Positions 9,221 to 17,876 are shown, counted from the first letter of the stretch. The stretch is 64,000 bases of DNA from Klenkia sesuvii (GCF_037083825.1 NZ_JBAPLU010000021.1:20443-84442); one strand, 5' to 3'. Numbers and translations are program-made. Notes: a model not told the origin generated them from the letters alone.

Positions 9221-9334
9221 CTCATCTTCCCTGCGACGGGGTCGTCGACCGCGCAGGACGGATGGGGCACCTGCTGCTCGCGCAGTGGTTGCCGGGGCTT
9301 CATCGGGCCGTGTCCCTCTGCCCCTCTGGATGAG
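9221..9334 (-). promoter_or_regulatory. SAM-I (S-box) riboswitch upstream of thrC
   Basis: The leader carries the S-box core in order: GAGGGAC, GGCCCGATGAAGCCCCGGCAACC broken over P2/J2-3, a P3 hairpin CTGC-GCGA-GCAG, the AGGTGCC and TCC joining segments, a P4 hairpin closed by CTGCG/CGCAG, and closing helix P1 CTCATC (9334-9329) with GATGAG (9226-9221). The ribosome binding site AGGAGG (9222-9217) shares two bases with P1 and abuts it. SAM binding should stabilise P1 and hide the site, so thrC is probably repressed at translation when SAM is plentiful. Confidence 0.88.
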
Positions 9335-9346
9335 TGGAACGTCGAG

Positions 9347-9352
9347 AGCCTA
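9347..9352 (-). promoter_or_regulatory. Candidate -10 box for the thrC leader
   Basis: TAGGCT on the minus strand would place transcription initiation about 7 bases downstream, just before the first base of the riboswitch P1 helix. No clear -35 box is seen. Confidence 0.4.
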
Positions 9353-9368
9353 CTGCAGGATGGGCCAC

Positions 9369-10187
9369 ATGCCCGTCGCCATCGTCTACACCGACCTCGA
9401 CGGCACGATGGTCGGCCCGCGCGGGTCGTTCGTGCACACCGCCGACGGCGAGCTGACCACCGAGCCCTGGACGGCGCTGCTCGAGCTGCACCGGGCCGGG
9501 GTCCCGCTGGTGCTGGTGTCGGGCCGCACGCACGCCCAGCTGCTGGAGGCCGGCCGGGTGTTCGCCGTCGACGGGTCGATCGCCGAGCTGGGGTCGCTGG
9601 TCAGCTGGGCCGGCGGGCGCGAGACCCACCTGCTCACCGGCGAGCTGCCGCAGGAGTTCGCCGGCCGCGCGCCGGTCGAGGTCATGGCGGAGCTCGGCGT
9701 GGTCGACGCGGTGGTGGCCACCTGGCCCGGCCGGGTCGAGTGGCACGCCCCGTGGTCGAGCACCCACGTCGGCGACGCGATGCTGCGCGGCCGGCTCGAC
9801 ACCGCGGAGGTCGACGCCTGGCTGTCCGAGCAGGGCTGGGGCTGGCTCACCCTCAAGGACAACGGCCGGGTGCCGCGCACCCCGCGGGTGACCCTGGCGG
9901 TCGAGGGCGACCCGCACGTCTACCACCTCATGCCGCGCGGCATCGGCAAGGGCCACGCCATCGCCTGGGACCTCGCGCGCCGCGGCCTCGACCCGGCCGA
10001 CGCCGTCGCGGTGGGCGACTCGGTGAGCGACCTGGAGATGGCCGACGCCGTCGGCCGGCTGTTCGTCACCGCCAACGGCGCCGCCGTCCCCGGCATGGCC
10101 GACGCCGTCGCCGCGCTGCCGAACGTGACCGCCACGGACGGCGCGATGGGCCTCGGCTGGGCCGAGGCCGTGCGGGCGTCCCTCTAG
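9369..10187 (+). CDS. HAD superfamily phosphatase (IIB type, sugar/phosphoglycerate-like)
   Basis: A 272-residue HAD hydrolase with nucleophile motif DLDGT (Asp9, Asp11) and the distal Mg-binding motif GDSVSDLEM; the middle region has the alpha/beta cap of class IIB. Mannosyl- or glucosyl-3-phosphoglycerate phosphatases belong here and are a plausible identity, but the substrate cannot be fixed. ATG 9369 follows an AGGA-containing stretch; an in-frame ATG at 9360 is possible. It is divergent from thrC, and its stop overlaps the stop of the convergent permease gene by 4 bases. Confidence 0.85.
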   Translation: MPVAIVYTDLDGTMVGPRGSFVHTADGELTTEPWTALLELHRAGVPLVLVSGRTHAQLLEAGRVFAVDGSIAELGSLVSWAGGRETHLLTGELPQEFAGRAPVEVMAELGVVDAVVATWPGRVEWHAPWSSTHVGDAMLRGRLDTAEVDAWLSEQGWGWLTLKDNGRVPRTPRVTLAVEGDPHVYHLMPRGIGKGHAIAWDLARRGLDPADAVAVGDSVSDLEMADAVGRLFVTANGAAVPGMADAVAALPNVTATDGAMGLGWAEAVRASL

Positions 10188-11047
10188 GAGGTGACGTCGC
10201 GGCGGGCGAAGTGCCGGAAGGCCAGCACGGTGAACAGCGCCGCGTAGAGCAGCGACTGGATGACGCCGCGGTAGAGGTCACCGCTGTCGACCGGGGTCTG
10301 CAGCAGGTCGGTCCAGGCGAACTCCTCCGCGGTCGGGAAGTAGTCCCGGACGGCGCCGAGCTGCTCGACCTGGTCGAGGATGGCGAACACGAACATCGTG
10401 AACACCGACCCGCCGACGGCGGCCAGCGGCGCGTCGGTGACGGTCGAGAGCCAGAACGCCAGGGTGCCGACGACGAGCAGGTGGACGGCGAGGTAGCCGA
10501 CCATCCCGGCCAGCCGCAGCAGGCCCTCGCCCTGGTCGATGCCGATGCCGATCGGGGTCTGGATGTCGGCGAACCCGAAGGCGATCCCCCCGGCCAGGAC
10601 GGCGACCAGCGTCACGGTCAGCAACGCGGAGACGCTGAGCACGAACGCCGCCGCCCACTTCTGCCGCAGCAACCGCATGCGCGGCACCGGGGTGGCCAGG
10701 GCGTAGCGCAGGGACCCCCACTGCGCCTCGCTGGCCACGGTGTCGCCGAAGAAGAGGGCGTAGACCACGACCAGGAAGAAGGAGGTGGTGGCGAACAGCA
10801 CGAACAGCGTGAAGTTCAGCCCCGACGCAGTGGCCACGTCCACCAGGTTCAGCCGGCCGTTGGCCTGCGCGTCCTCCGAGGCCCCCAGCTGCAGCGCGGC
10901 GATGAGCACCAGCGGCAGAGCGACCATGAGGGCGAAGACCCCGATGGTGCGGCGGCGCTTGAACTGCCGGCGCAGCTCCACCGACAGCCGCAGGGTGCGC
11001 TCGGGCCGGTACCCGGCGACGGCGCCGGTGGTCTGCACGGTGCTCAT
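10184..11047 (-). CDS. ABC-2 type transporter permease
   Basis: A 287-residue integral membrane protein with about six helices, the layout of ABC-2 exporter permeases: a cytoplasmic N-terminus with a basic LRRQFKRRR stretch, a first helix, a large loop, then five helices. The WGSLRYALATPVPR segment matches the coupling region of these permeases. ATG 11047 overlaps the stop of the upstream ATPase fusion gene by 4 bases, so the two are cotranslated partners. The exported substrate is unknown. Confidence 0.88.
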   Translation of the reverse strand: MSTVQTTGAVAGYRPERTLRLSVELRRQFKRRRTIGVFALMVALPLVLIAALQLGASEDAQANGRLNLVDVATASGLNFTLFVLFATTSFFLVVVYALFFGDTVASEAQWGSLRYALATPVPRMRLLRQKWAAAFVLSVSALLTVTLVAVLAGGIAFGFADIQTPIGIGIDQGEGLLRLAGMVGYLAVHLLVVGTLAFWLSTVTDAPLAAVGGSVFTMFVFAILDQVEQLGAVRDYFPTAEEFAWTDLLQTPVDSGDLYRGVIQSLLYAALFTVLAFRHFARRDVTS

Positions 11048-13914
11048 GACTCCCCCACCAGCGACAGGAACGCGTCCTCCAGGCGACGACGCGGGGTGAC
11101 CTGCTCGACCCCGACGCCGGCCTCGACCAGCGCGGCGACGGCCTGGGCGCGGCCCAGGTCGCCGAGCTCGACGACCAGCCCCTCGTCGGCCCGCTCGACC
11201 GCGGCACCCAGCCCGGTGAGCACCTGCTCGGCCCGCTGCGGGTCGCCCTCGACGACCAGCAGCACCGCTCCCCCGGTGCCGATGATCTCCTCGACGGTGC
11301 CCTCGGCGACCTTCTGGCCCTTGGCCATCACGACGACGTGCGAGCAGGTCTGCTCGATCTCGGCCAGCAGGTGGCTGGAGACGATGACCGTGCGGCCGGT
11401 GGCCGCGTAGTCCTGCAGCACCTGCCGCATCGCATGGATCTGCGGCGGGTCCAGCCCGTTGGTCGGTTCGTCGAGCACCAGCAGGTCGGGCAGGCCGAGC
11501 ATCCCCTGGGCGATGGCCACCCGCTGCCGCATGCCCTGGGAGTAGGAGCGCACCCGCTTGTCCAGCGCCTTCCCGAGGCCGGCGATTTCGATCGCCTCGT
11601 CCAGGTGCGCGTCGGCCAGCGGCCGGCCGGTCGCCGCCCAGTACAGCTCGAGGTTGTCCCGACCCGACAGGTGCGGCTGCAGGCCGGTGCCCTCGACGAA
11701 CGACCCCAGCCGGGACAGCACCGGTGCGCCCGGCGTCGCCGGGTGGCCGAAGACCGAGATGGTGCCCTCGGTGGGCCGGATCAGACCCATCAGCATGCGC
11801 AGCGAGGTGGTCTTCCCGGCCCCGTTGGGGCCCAGCAGGCCGAGCACCTGACCGCGGCGCACCTCGAACGACAGGTCCCGGACGGCGGTGAACCCGTCCT
11901 TGTAGCTCTTCGTGACACCGGTGAACCGCAGCGGCACGTCCTCGCCGTCGGGCTCGACCACCGAGAGCTGCCGGCGCCGGCGGGCGCCCCACAGCTTCGC
12001 CACGACCACCCCGCCGACGGCCAGCGCGGCCAGCACGCCGAGCAGCACCCACCACCGCGTCGCACCCGTGGCGCTCTGCACGCTGCCGGTGACGGTGGGC
12101 GCGGCGACCGCGGCACCGTCGGCCAGCCCCACCGCGTACACCGACGACTCGGCGGGGGCGGCGAAGGCCTGGTCGGTGGAGGACACCAGCACGCGCATGG
12201 TGTGCCCGGCCTCGAAGCGGTGCACGATGCCCGGCAGCGTCACCTCGACCTCGGTGGGCGCGGTCGGGTCGGTCGACAGCCCGGTCAACGACAGCGGCGC
12301 GACCAGGCCCGCGGGCAGGGTCTGCGCGCCGTCGGCCGCGACGTCGTAGAGCTTGGCGAACAGCGTCGCCGTGCCCGTCGGGGAGGACACGGTCAGCGTC
12401 ACGGTCGAGGCGCCCACGACGTCGACCGCGTCGTCCAGCGGCTCGGAGTCGAAGGCGGCGAACTGGCCGGGGATCTCCACCGTCGTCCCGCCGAGCGCGG
12501 CGGTCACGGCACCGAGGCCGGGCACGGTGGTGATGGCCGCCGGGTTGCCGCCGGGCGGGGTGACGACCGGGGAGGTGGTGCCCGACAGCGGGACGGCGAC
12601 CCGCTGCACGGGGTCACCGGTCAGCCCCGGGTAGGCCGCTGCCGTCTCGGTCTGCCCGCCACCGCGCACGCTGCCGGCGGCCGCGCTGACCCCGGTGGGC
12701 ACGGGGAAGGTGAACCCGGTGCCCGGGTCGGCGCCCTCGCCCCGCAGGTGGACGTCGAACCAGCCGGCGACCAGGTCGCGCAGGTCGGCGGTGTCGCCCT
12801 CCGAGGCGCTGGCGTCGTGGCCGCCGTCGTACCAGACGACCCTCACCGGGGTGCCGTTCGCCGCGATGCCGCGGGCGTTGGCGTCGGCCTGCCCGAGGCC
12901 GAAGAGGGAGTCCTTCGTGCCCTGCACCAGCAGGGTGGGTGCGGTGATGCGATCGAGCACACCAGCCGGGGACGACCGGTCAAGCACCGTGGCGATCTCG
13001 GGGGTGAGCGTGCCGCTGGCCGCAGCCGCCTGGTACGCGGCGCAGACCTCGGCCCGGAACCGGCCGCAGGTCAAGGCCTGCTCGACGGCCGCGGAGTCCA
13101 GCGTCGAGGGGTCGACGTCGGGGAGCGCGCCCCCGGACCCCGCGGTGGCCCCACCGGTCAGCGAGGCCAGCAGGCCGTCGCCGGTGGGCACCGACCCGGC
13201 CCCGAAGAACAGCCCGGACCACAGCCGCTTGAACACCCCGCTGCCCCCGGTGCTCGGCGTGGCCGCCGGGGTGCTGCCGTCGACGGCGCCGGCCTGGGAC
13301 GGGAAGAGGGCGGTGGTGAGCGAGTTCCAGGTGATTTGCGGGGCGATCGCGTCGACCCGGTCGTCGTAGGCCGCGCCCAGCAGGGCGAGCGCCCCGCCGT
13401 AGCTGGCGCCGGCCACGCCGACCCGCGGGTCGCCGGGGGCGTCCAGCTGCACGTCGTCGCGCGCGGCCAGGACGTCGAGCAGGGTGGACAGGTCGGCCAC
13501 CTCGTAGCGCGGGTCGTCGAGGCCGATCTGCCCGGTGCTGGCACCGAACCCGCGCGCGGAGTAGGTCAGCACCACGTAGCCGCGGGCCGCCAGGTCGCGG
13601 GCGTCGGCGGCCACCGACTGCTTGCTGCCGCCGAACCCGTGGGCCAGGACCACCGCCGGGGCGGGGTCCGCGGCGGTGGCCGAGGCGGGCACGTAGGTGG
13701 TGGTGTCCAGCTCGACGGCGTCGGCCCCGGCGCCGGAGGGCACCGTGGCGTCGTCGGTGGCGACGTCCTCGGCGGCGCGGGCCGGGGCGGCCGCGGGGAC
13801 GGCGACCGGCAGGGCCAGCAGGGCGGCGGCGAGCAGGACGGTGGTGAGGGCCGCGAGCGCCGCACGTGCGCCGGGGCGCGGGCGGGGACGCACGAGCCCG
13901 GCGGTGGGACGCAC
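11044..13914 (-). CDS. Secreted alpha/beta hydrolase fused to an ABC transporter ATPase
   Basis: A 956-residue two-part protein. Residues 16-48 form a signal peptide or anchor. Residues 70-620 are an extracytoplasmic alpha/beta hydrolase of the X-Pro dipeptidyl-peptidase/CocE type with Ser171 (GASYGG), Asp335 (GTKDS) and His366 (GGHDA), followed by a beta-rich domain. A helix near 625-645 crosses the membrane. Residues 660-956 are a complete cytoplasmic ABC ATPase: Walker A GPNGAGKT (695-702), SQGMRQR (792-798), Walker B LLVLDEP (811-817), His848. The GTG start at 13914 has no strong ribosome site and could be slightly downstream. Its partner permease follows with a 4-base overlap. Confidence 0.87.
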   Translation of the reverse strand: MRPTAGLVRPRPRPGARAALAALTTVLLAAALLALPVAVPAAAPARAAEDVATDDATVPSGAGADAVELDTTTYVPASATAADPAPAVVLAHGFGGSKQSVAADARDLAARGYVVLTYSARGFGASTGQIGLDDPRYEVADLSTLLDVLAARDDVQLDAPGDPRVGVAGASYGGALALLGAAYDDRVDAIAPQITWNSLTTALFPSQAGAVDGSTPAATPSTGGSGVFKRLWSGLFFGAGSVPTGDGLLASLTGGATAGSGGALPDVDPSTLDSAAVEQALTCGRFRAEVCAAYQAAAASGTLTPEIATVLDRSSPAGVLDRITAPTLLVQGTKDSLFGLGQADANARGIAANGTPVRVVWYDGGHDASASEGDTADLRDLVAGWFDVHLRGEGADPGTGFTFPVPTGVSAAAGSVRGGGQTETAAAYPGLTGDPVQRVAVPLSGTTSPVVTPPGGNPAAITTVPGLGAVTAALGGTTVEIPGQFAAFDSEPLDDAVDVVGASTVTLTVSSPTGTATLFAKLYDVAADGAQTLPAGLVAPLSLTGLSTDPTAPTEVEVTLPGIVHRFEAGHTMRVLVSSTDQAFAAPAESSVYAVGLADGAAVAAPTVTGSVQSATGATRWWVLLGVLAALAVGGVVVAKLWGARRRRQLSVVEPDGEDVPLRFTGVTKSYKDGFTAVRDLSFEVRRGQVLGLLGPNGAGKTTSLRMLMGLIRPTEGTISVFGHPATPGAPVLSRLGSFVEGTGLQPHLSGRDNLELYWAATGRPLADAHLDEAIEIAGLGKALDKRVRSYSQGMRQRVAIAQGMLGLPDLLVLDEPTNGLDPPQIHAMRQVLQDYAATGRTVIVSSHLLAEIEQTCSHVVVMAKGQKVAEGTVEEIIGTGGAVLLVVEGDPQRAEQVLTGLGAAVERADEGLVVELGDLGRAQAVAALVEAGVGVEQVTPRRRLEDAFLSLVGES

Positions 13915-13991
13915 GGCGGGTGAACGGACGGTGGACGGCCTGTGTTCCGCGCCCGGCCGACCTGTGCGTCGACCGTGCCCGGCGGGTCGGC

Positions 13992-15563
13992 TCAGGGCTG
14001 CCAGTTGCCGGTGGCCACGACCACCAGGCCGGGGTCGGGCACGCCGTCGATGTCGAAGAAGCGCTCCGCCGGGCCGCCGGAGATTTCGGGGAACTGGGCC
14101 TGCAGCGTGGCCGCGGCCTGCTCCTGGGTGGCGTCCCCGGCGGTGTAGAAGACCGTGGTGGTGGCGATGTCACCGCCGCTGTAGAGCCCGGGCTCGAGCA
14201 CCTGCCAGCCCCCGGCGGCGAAGGTGCTGCCGATGTCGCCGGCCAGGCCGTTGACGTCGGTGGCGTTGAGGACCGTCACCGGGGCGAACACCGGGACGGC
14301 CGGGGTGGTCGGCGCCGCGGTCGTCGGGACCGCCGTGGTCGGCGCCGCCGTGCTGGGTGGCGCCGTGCTGGCCGGCGCGGAGGTCGGGGTGCTCGCGGCC
14401 GACTCGTCGCCGCCGGGCCGCTGGAACGCCCAGACGGCGAGCACGACCAACGCGACCACGACCACGACGACCAGGCTCAGCACCAGTCCGCGCGAGGCCC
14501 GCCGCCCCTCACCGGGCAGCGGCGGGATCGGGGTGATGCCCTGGCGCCGCTCCTCGCGCCGGCGCACCGCGTCGACCGCCTGCCGCTCGGCCCGGGTGGC
14601 GGCCCGGCCGCCGAGCACACCGGTCTCACCGCTGGCCGGCCCGCGGCCGACCGCCGGCCGACCGGCACCGTCGGTACCGGGGTCGGTGCGGGGGTCGGTG
14701 CCGGGGTCCGTGCGGGGGTCGGTGCGGGGGTCCGTGCGGGGACCGTCGGCCCCGCGCCGGTCGACGTCGGGGACCTGCCTGGGCGGGACCGGTGGTGGCG
14801 GCGGTGGGGTGCTGCGCCGCTCCCCCGACGACGGCACCGCACCCGGGCGGTCGGCGACGCGGCGCTCGGCGCCCGACCAGCCGGCCGAGCCCCCCGGCGC
14901 ACCGCCCGCGCCCCCGTCGGGCGTGCCGCCGGTCGGGGTCGGCGGCTCGAGCGAGGTCGCCCAGCTGGGCAGCCCCGAGGTGACCGGACCGCGGCCGGCC
15001 GGCGGCCGGTTGCCCGGCAGCGGGTCGACCGACGTGCGGGGACCCGACGGCGCCGCGTCGGCGCGCCCGGTGGGAGGTGCGGTGGACTGCTCGGGGGACG
15101 GGTCGGCCGAGGCGTCGGGACGCCCTGCGGAAGGGGCGGGGGGCGGCGTCGGCAGGCCCCGGGTGGCCGGCGGTGGGACCGCCGGGGTGCGCGGGACCGC
15201 TCGCGGCGGCGTCGGGGGCGGCGGGGCCGCACCCGCTCGGCGGCTCACCGGCGGGGAGGTGTCCTGCCGGCCCGGAGCGGCCGGGATCCCGGCGACGTGG
15301 GTGCGCGGCCCGGCCTGGGCGGCGGGCCGGCCGGTGGCACCGGGCTCGACGGCAGGGGTGCGCCCGGACATGGGGTCGGGCCCCGGGGGCAGCAGGCCCT
15401 CGCGGCGGCGCTCGGCGCGGCTGCGCCGACCGAGGGTGCTGGCGTGGTCGTCGGCGTGGTCGTCGACGGGGTCGTCGAACGGGTGGCCGCCCTGGTCACC
15501 GCCCTGGCCGCTGTCGTCGGGGGTGCCGTCGGGCTCACCGTCCGGTACGCCATGCCTCCCCAC
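13992..15563 (-). CDS. Membrane-anchored LytR_C domain protein with long disordered N-terminus
   Basis: A 523-residue protein. Residues 1-355 are Pro/Gly/Arg/Asp-rich and apparently disordered, including tandem RTDP/GTDP repeats. One helix (359-380) spans the membrane, followed by a Thr/Pro/Ala-rich stalk and a LytR_C-type domain (425-523, starting VTVLNATDVNG). LytR_C domains accompany cell-wall glycopolymer ligases in actinobacteria, but no LCP catalytic domain is present here. GTG 15563 lacks a clear ribosome site, so the true start may be internal. The next gene upstream encodes a DUF3263 protein 21 bases away. Confidence 0.8.
   Translation of the reverse strand: MGRHGVPDGEPDGTPDDSGQGGDQGGHPFDDPVDDHADDHASTLGRRSRAERRREGLLPPGPDPMSGRTPAVEPGATGRPAAQAGPRTHVAGIPAAPGRQDTSPPVSRRAGAAPPPPTPPRAVPRTPAVPPPATRGLPTPPPAPSAGRPDASADPSPEQSTAPPTGRADAAPSGPRTSVDPLPGNRPPAGRGPVTSGLPSWATSLEPPTPTGGTPDGGAGGAPGGSAGWSGAERRVADRPGAVPSSGERRSTPPPPPPVPPRQVPDVDRRGADGPRTDPRTDPRTDPGTDPRTDPGTDGAGRPAVGRGPASGETGVLGGRAATRAERQAVDAVRRREERRQGITPIPPLPGEGRRASRGLVLSLVVVVVVALVVLAVWAFQRPGGDESAASTPTSAPASTAPPSTAAPTTAVPTTAAPTTPAVPVFAPVTVLNATDVNGLAGDIGSTFAAGGWQVLEPGLYSGGDIATTTVFYTAGDATQEQAAATLQAQFPEISGGPAERFFDIDGVPDPGLVVVATGNWQP
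14688..14752 (-). repeat. 12-base in-frame tandem repeat in the LytR_C protein gene
   Basis: About five copies of a GGGGTCSGTGCG-like unit encode RTDP/GTDP repeats in the disordered region. Replication slippage in frame explains it. Confidence 0.7.
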
Positions 15564-15584
15564 GGTGATCGAGACTAGTCGGCG

Positions 15585-15944
15585 TCAGAGGTCGGTGCCC
15601 AGGGTGCGGGCCGAGCGCCGCCGCTGCCGGGTCGCGCGCATGCGCCGCAGCCGACGGACCAGCAGCGGGTCGAGCGCGAGCGCCTCGGGCCGGTCGATGA
15701 CGCCGTTGAGCACCTGGTAGTAACGGGTCGCCGAGAGCCCGAACTGCTCCTTGATGGCGGCCTCCTTCGACCCGGCGTGGCGCCACCACTGGCGCTCGAA
15801 GGCCAACACGTCGCGCTCGCGCCGGGGCAGCCCCGCGGCCGCACCGCCGTCCTGCTCGACGGGCCCGTCGCCGGCCGGACCGGCCGGCCCGGCCTGCCCG
15901 GCGGGGTGCTCGGGGTCGGGGGCAGGGAGGGCGTCGCTGCTCAT
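15585..15944 (-). CDS. DUF3263 family protein
   Basis: A 119-residue protein. The first 40 residues are low-complexity Gly/Ala/Pro. The rest is the compact helical DUF3263 domain, with an ERDVLAFERQWW start and a helix-turn-helix-like KEAAIKEQFGLSATRYYQVLNGVID segment (two adjoining stretches). The likely role is small DNA-binding regulator, by appearance only. ATG 15944 follows AGGAG by about 9 bases. It is probably cotranscribed with the LytR_C gene, an arrangement common in actinobacteria. Confidence 0.85.
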   Translation of the reverse strand: MSSDALPAPDPEHPAGQAGPAGPAGDGPVEQDGGAAAGLPRRERDVLAFERQWWRHAGSKEAAIKEQFGLSATRYYQVLNGVIDRPEALALDPLLVRRLRRMRATRQRRRSARTLGTDL

Positions 15945-16023
15945 GGGTGGAGTCTCCTGCGTGGGTGGGGGCGGTGGCGAACCGGACGGGGTGCGGGGGC
16001 AGGTAGCCCGCCCGAGCCGCCGC

Positions 16024-16938
16024 TCACAGGCCCGCCGGGGCCGGCACGGGGACGGCCCGCCGGGCCGCGCGGCCGGCCCGCAGGCCGTCCACGGTGAAGA
16101 TGACCAGTGCGAGCCAGACGACGGAGAAGCCCACCACCCGGGCTGGTGGCATCGGCTCCCCGTTGACGAACACCCCGATGGCCAGCTGCATCAACGGGGT
16201 GACGTACTGCAGGAGACCCACGGTGCTCAGCGGGATGCGCCGGGTGGAGGCCGCGAACAGTAGCAGGGGCACCGCGGTGGCGATGCCGGAGCTGGCCAGC
16301 AGCAGCAGGTGCCCGGCGCCCGCGTCCTCGAGGGAACCGGCGCCGCGCACCTGCAGCACCACCAGCACGACCAGCGCGGGGAGGACCAGCAGCAGCGTCT
16401 CGACGAAGAGGCCGGGCGCGGCCGCGACCCGCACGAGCTTCTTCATGAGCCCGTACGTCGCGAAGGTGCCGGCCAGCAGCAGCGCGATCCACGGTGGGCG
16501 GCCGTTGTCCACCGTGAGCACCACGACCGCGACCGCGGCGGTGCCTACGGCCACCCACTGCAGGGCGCGCAGCCGCTCGCCCAGGAACGCCACGCCCAGC
16601 AGCACGCTGACCAGCGGGTTGATGAAGTAGCCGAGCGACGTCTCGACGACGTGCCCGGCGTTGACCGCCAGCACGAAGGTCAGCCAGTTGCCGGTGACGA
16701 GCACGGCGGCGCCGGCCAGGATGAGCACCGTTGGGCGGTCGGCCAGCGCCTGCCGCACGGCCGGCCACGACCGCAGCGCGGTGAGCAGCAGCGCGACGAA
16801 GACGAGGGACCACACGATGCGGTGCGCGACGATCTCGACCCCGCCGGCGGGCTCGAGCAGCGGGAAGTACAGCGGGAAGGCGCCCCACAGCCCGTAGGCG
16901 GCCAGCCCCAGCAGGACGCCGGTGCGCCGATCGCTCAT
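16024..16938 (-). CDS. rarD: RarD-type EamA transporter
   Basis: A 304-residue protein with ten membrane helices in two EamA repeats, typical of RarD permeases (drug/metabolite transporter superfamily). Landmarks are the N-terminal GLAAYGLWGAFPLYF helix, HRIVWSL, a GNWLTFVLAVN helix and LGYFINPLVSV. RarD substrates are not established. The ATG at 16938 has no ribosome site; a TACTGT box ends 7 bases before it, suggesting a leaderless mRNA. Confidence 0.92.
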   Translation of the reverse strand: MSDRRTGVLLGLAAYGLWGAFPLYFPLLEPAGGVEIVAHRIVWSLVFVALLLTALRSWPAVRQALADRPTVLILAGAAVLVTGNWLTFVLAVNAGHVVETSLGYFINPLVSVLLGVAFLGERLRALQWVAVGTAAVAVVVLTVDNGRPPWIALLLAGTFATYGLMKKLVRVAAAPGLFVETLLLVLPALVVLVVLQVRGAGSLEDAGAGHLLLLASSGIATAVPLLLFAASTRRIPLSTVGLLQYVTPLMQLAIGVFVNGEPMPPARVVGFSVVWLALVIFTVDGLRAGRAARRAVPVPAPAGL

Positions 16939-16945
16939 GCCGGGA

Positions 16946-16951
16946 ACAGTA
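16946..16951 (-). promoter_or_regulatory. Leaderless -10 box of rarD
   Basis: TACTGT read on the minus strand, then 7 bases, then the ATG at 16938. No Shine-Dalgarno sequence lies between. Confidence 0.55.
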
Positions 16952-17006
16952 GGGCCGCGCACCGACAGTTCCGCGGGGCGGTAGGGACGACGAGAGGACC
17001 CCGCGC

Positions 17007-17170
17007 GTGGACGTGGCACCCCTGCTGGCGCTGGCCGTCGCGGCGGTGGCGGTCACCGCGGTGGCCCGCCGGCTGGGCTGGCAGGCACCGCTGCTGCTCG
17101 TGCTGGTGGGCTTCGCGGCCAGCTTCGTGCCCGGGGTGCCCGAGTTCGCCATCGACGGCGACCTCGTGGG
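17007..17170 (+). pseudogene. N-terminal remnant of a Na+/H+ (CPA1-type) antiporter
   Basis: From GTG 17007, 54 residues read like the start of a cation:proton antiporter: a first helix, ARRLGWQAPLLLVLVG, and a PGVPEFAIDGDLV segment where NhaP-like proteins have similar text. After about 17170 the similarity stops, the frame continues only as antisense of the next gene, and no further membrane segments occur. The remaining roughly 450 codons are missing, so this is a deletion remnant. Confidence 0.6.
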
Positions 17171-17185
17171 TGGGCCGGCTCTGGG

Positions 17186-17841
17186 TCACGCCAGCGCGAG
17201 CACGACCCCCAGCGCCGCCCCGGCCAGCAGCAGTCCGACCATCGCCAGCACGCGCACGGTGGCGCCGGGGTGCCCGTTGGCCGGGGCGTCGGGTCGGGTG
17301 GGCATCCCCCAGACGCCGGCCGCGCCGCGCGGCACCGTGTAGCGCCCCTGCTCCTGGCCGGCCCAGACCGCCCGCCCCACGACGTCGACCACGGCGGGCC
17401 CGGCCTTGTGCAGCGCCCGGGACTCGACCGTCACCCCGCCGACGTCGTCGCGCAGCACCACCTGCGTGGCCCGCGCGTTGGCCGTGGACCCGACCGCGGT
17501 CAACCGGGCCAGGTCGACGCCCTGCCGGCCCAGCAACCCGGTGCCCTCGAGCACCCGGCCGTCGCAGCGGACCGACCAGACCGTGTCCTGCCAGATGAAC
17601 CCCATCGCGAGCAGGGCGAGGATGGCCGGCAGGAACCACAGCACCACCTGCACCTTGCTGCCGCCGAACCAGGCGACCTCGTAGCCGCCGAACACCGACG
17701 CCCCCAGGAGCAGTGCGCCGAGCAGGACCAGCACGCCCGTCCGCAGCCCCGGCGGCACCCGCTGGGGCTCGCCGAGGGGCCGACCAGGCCCGGGGGCGGA
17801 CCGTACTGGGGCTGTCCGTATGGGGGCTGCGAGGGCTGCAC
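17186..17841 (-). CDS. Membrane protein with PH-like domain, apparently frameshifted near the N-terminus
   Basis: The body (from about 17785 down to 17186) encodes two membrane helices, a beta-rich segment like a bacterial PH domain (DTVWSVRCDGRVLEGTG region) and a C-terminal helix. The natural start seems to be GTG 17841, giving a QPSQPPYGQPQYG Pro/Gln-rich leader, but that frame does not join the body. Adding one C in the CCCCCGGGCC run near 17786-17796 joins them as GPPPGPGRPLGEP. So there is a one-base deletion or a sequence error; otherwise GTG 17758 gives a 190-residue product. Function is unknown. Confidence 0.6.
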
Positions 17842-17876
17842 CGGGGCATCGTGCCACCGCCCTCCCCCGGCTCAGG

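Noticed and set aside
11338..13923. 861-codon plus-strand open frame
   Set aside because: Antisense shadow of the hydrolase-ATPase fusion gene; the composition is random-like and no motif is visible.
14688..14752. Short regular repeats that could suggest a CRISPR array
   Set aside because: Units are 12 bases, directly joined and in frame, with no spacers; they encode a disordered protein repeat.
14039..15578. Possible LCP ligase gene because of the LytR_C domain
   Set aside because: The 523-residue protein has only a disordered start, one helix and the C-terminal domain; no LytR-CpsA-Psr catalytic motifs occur.
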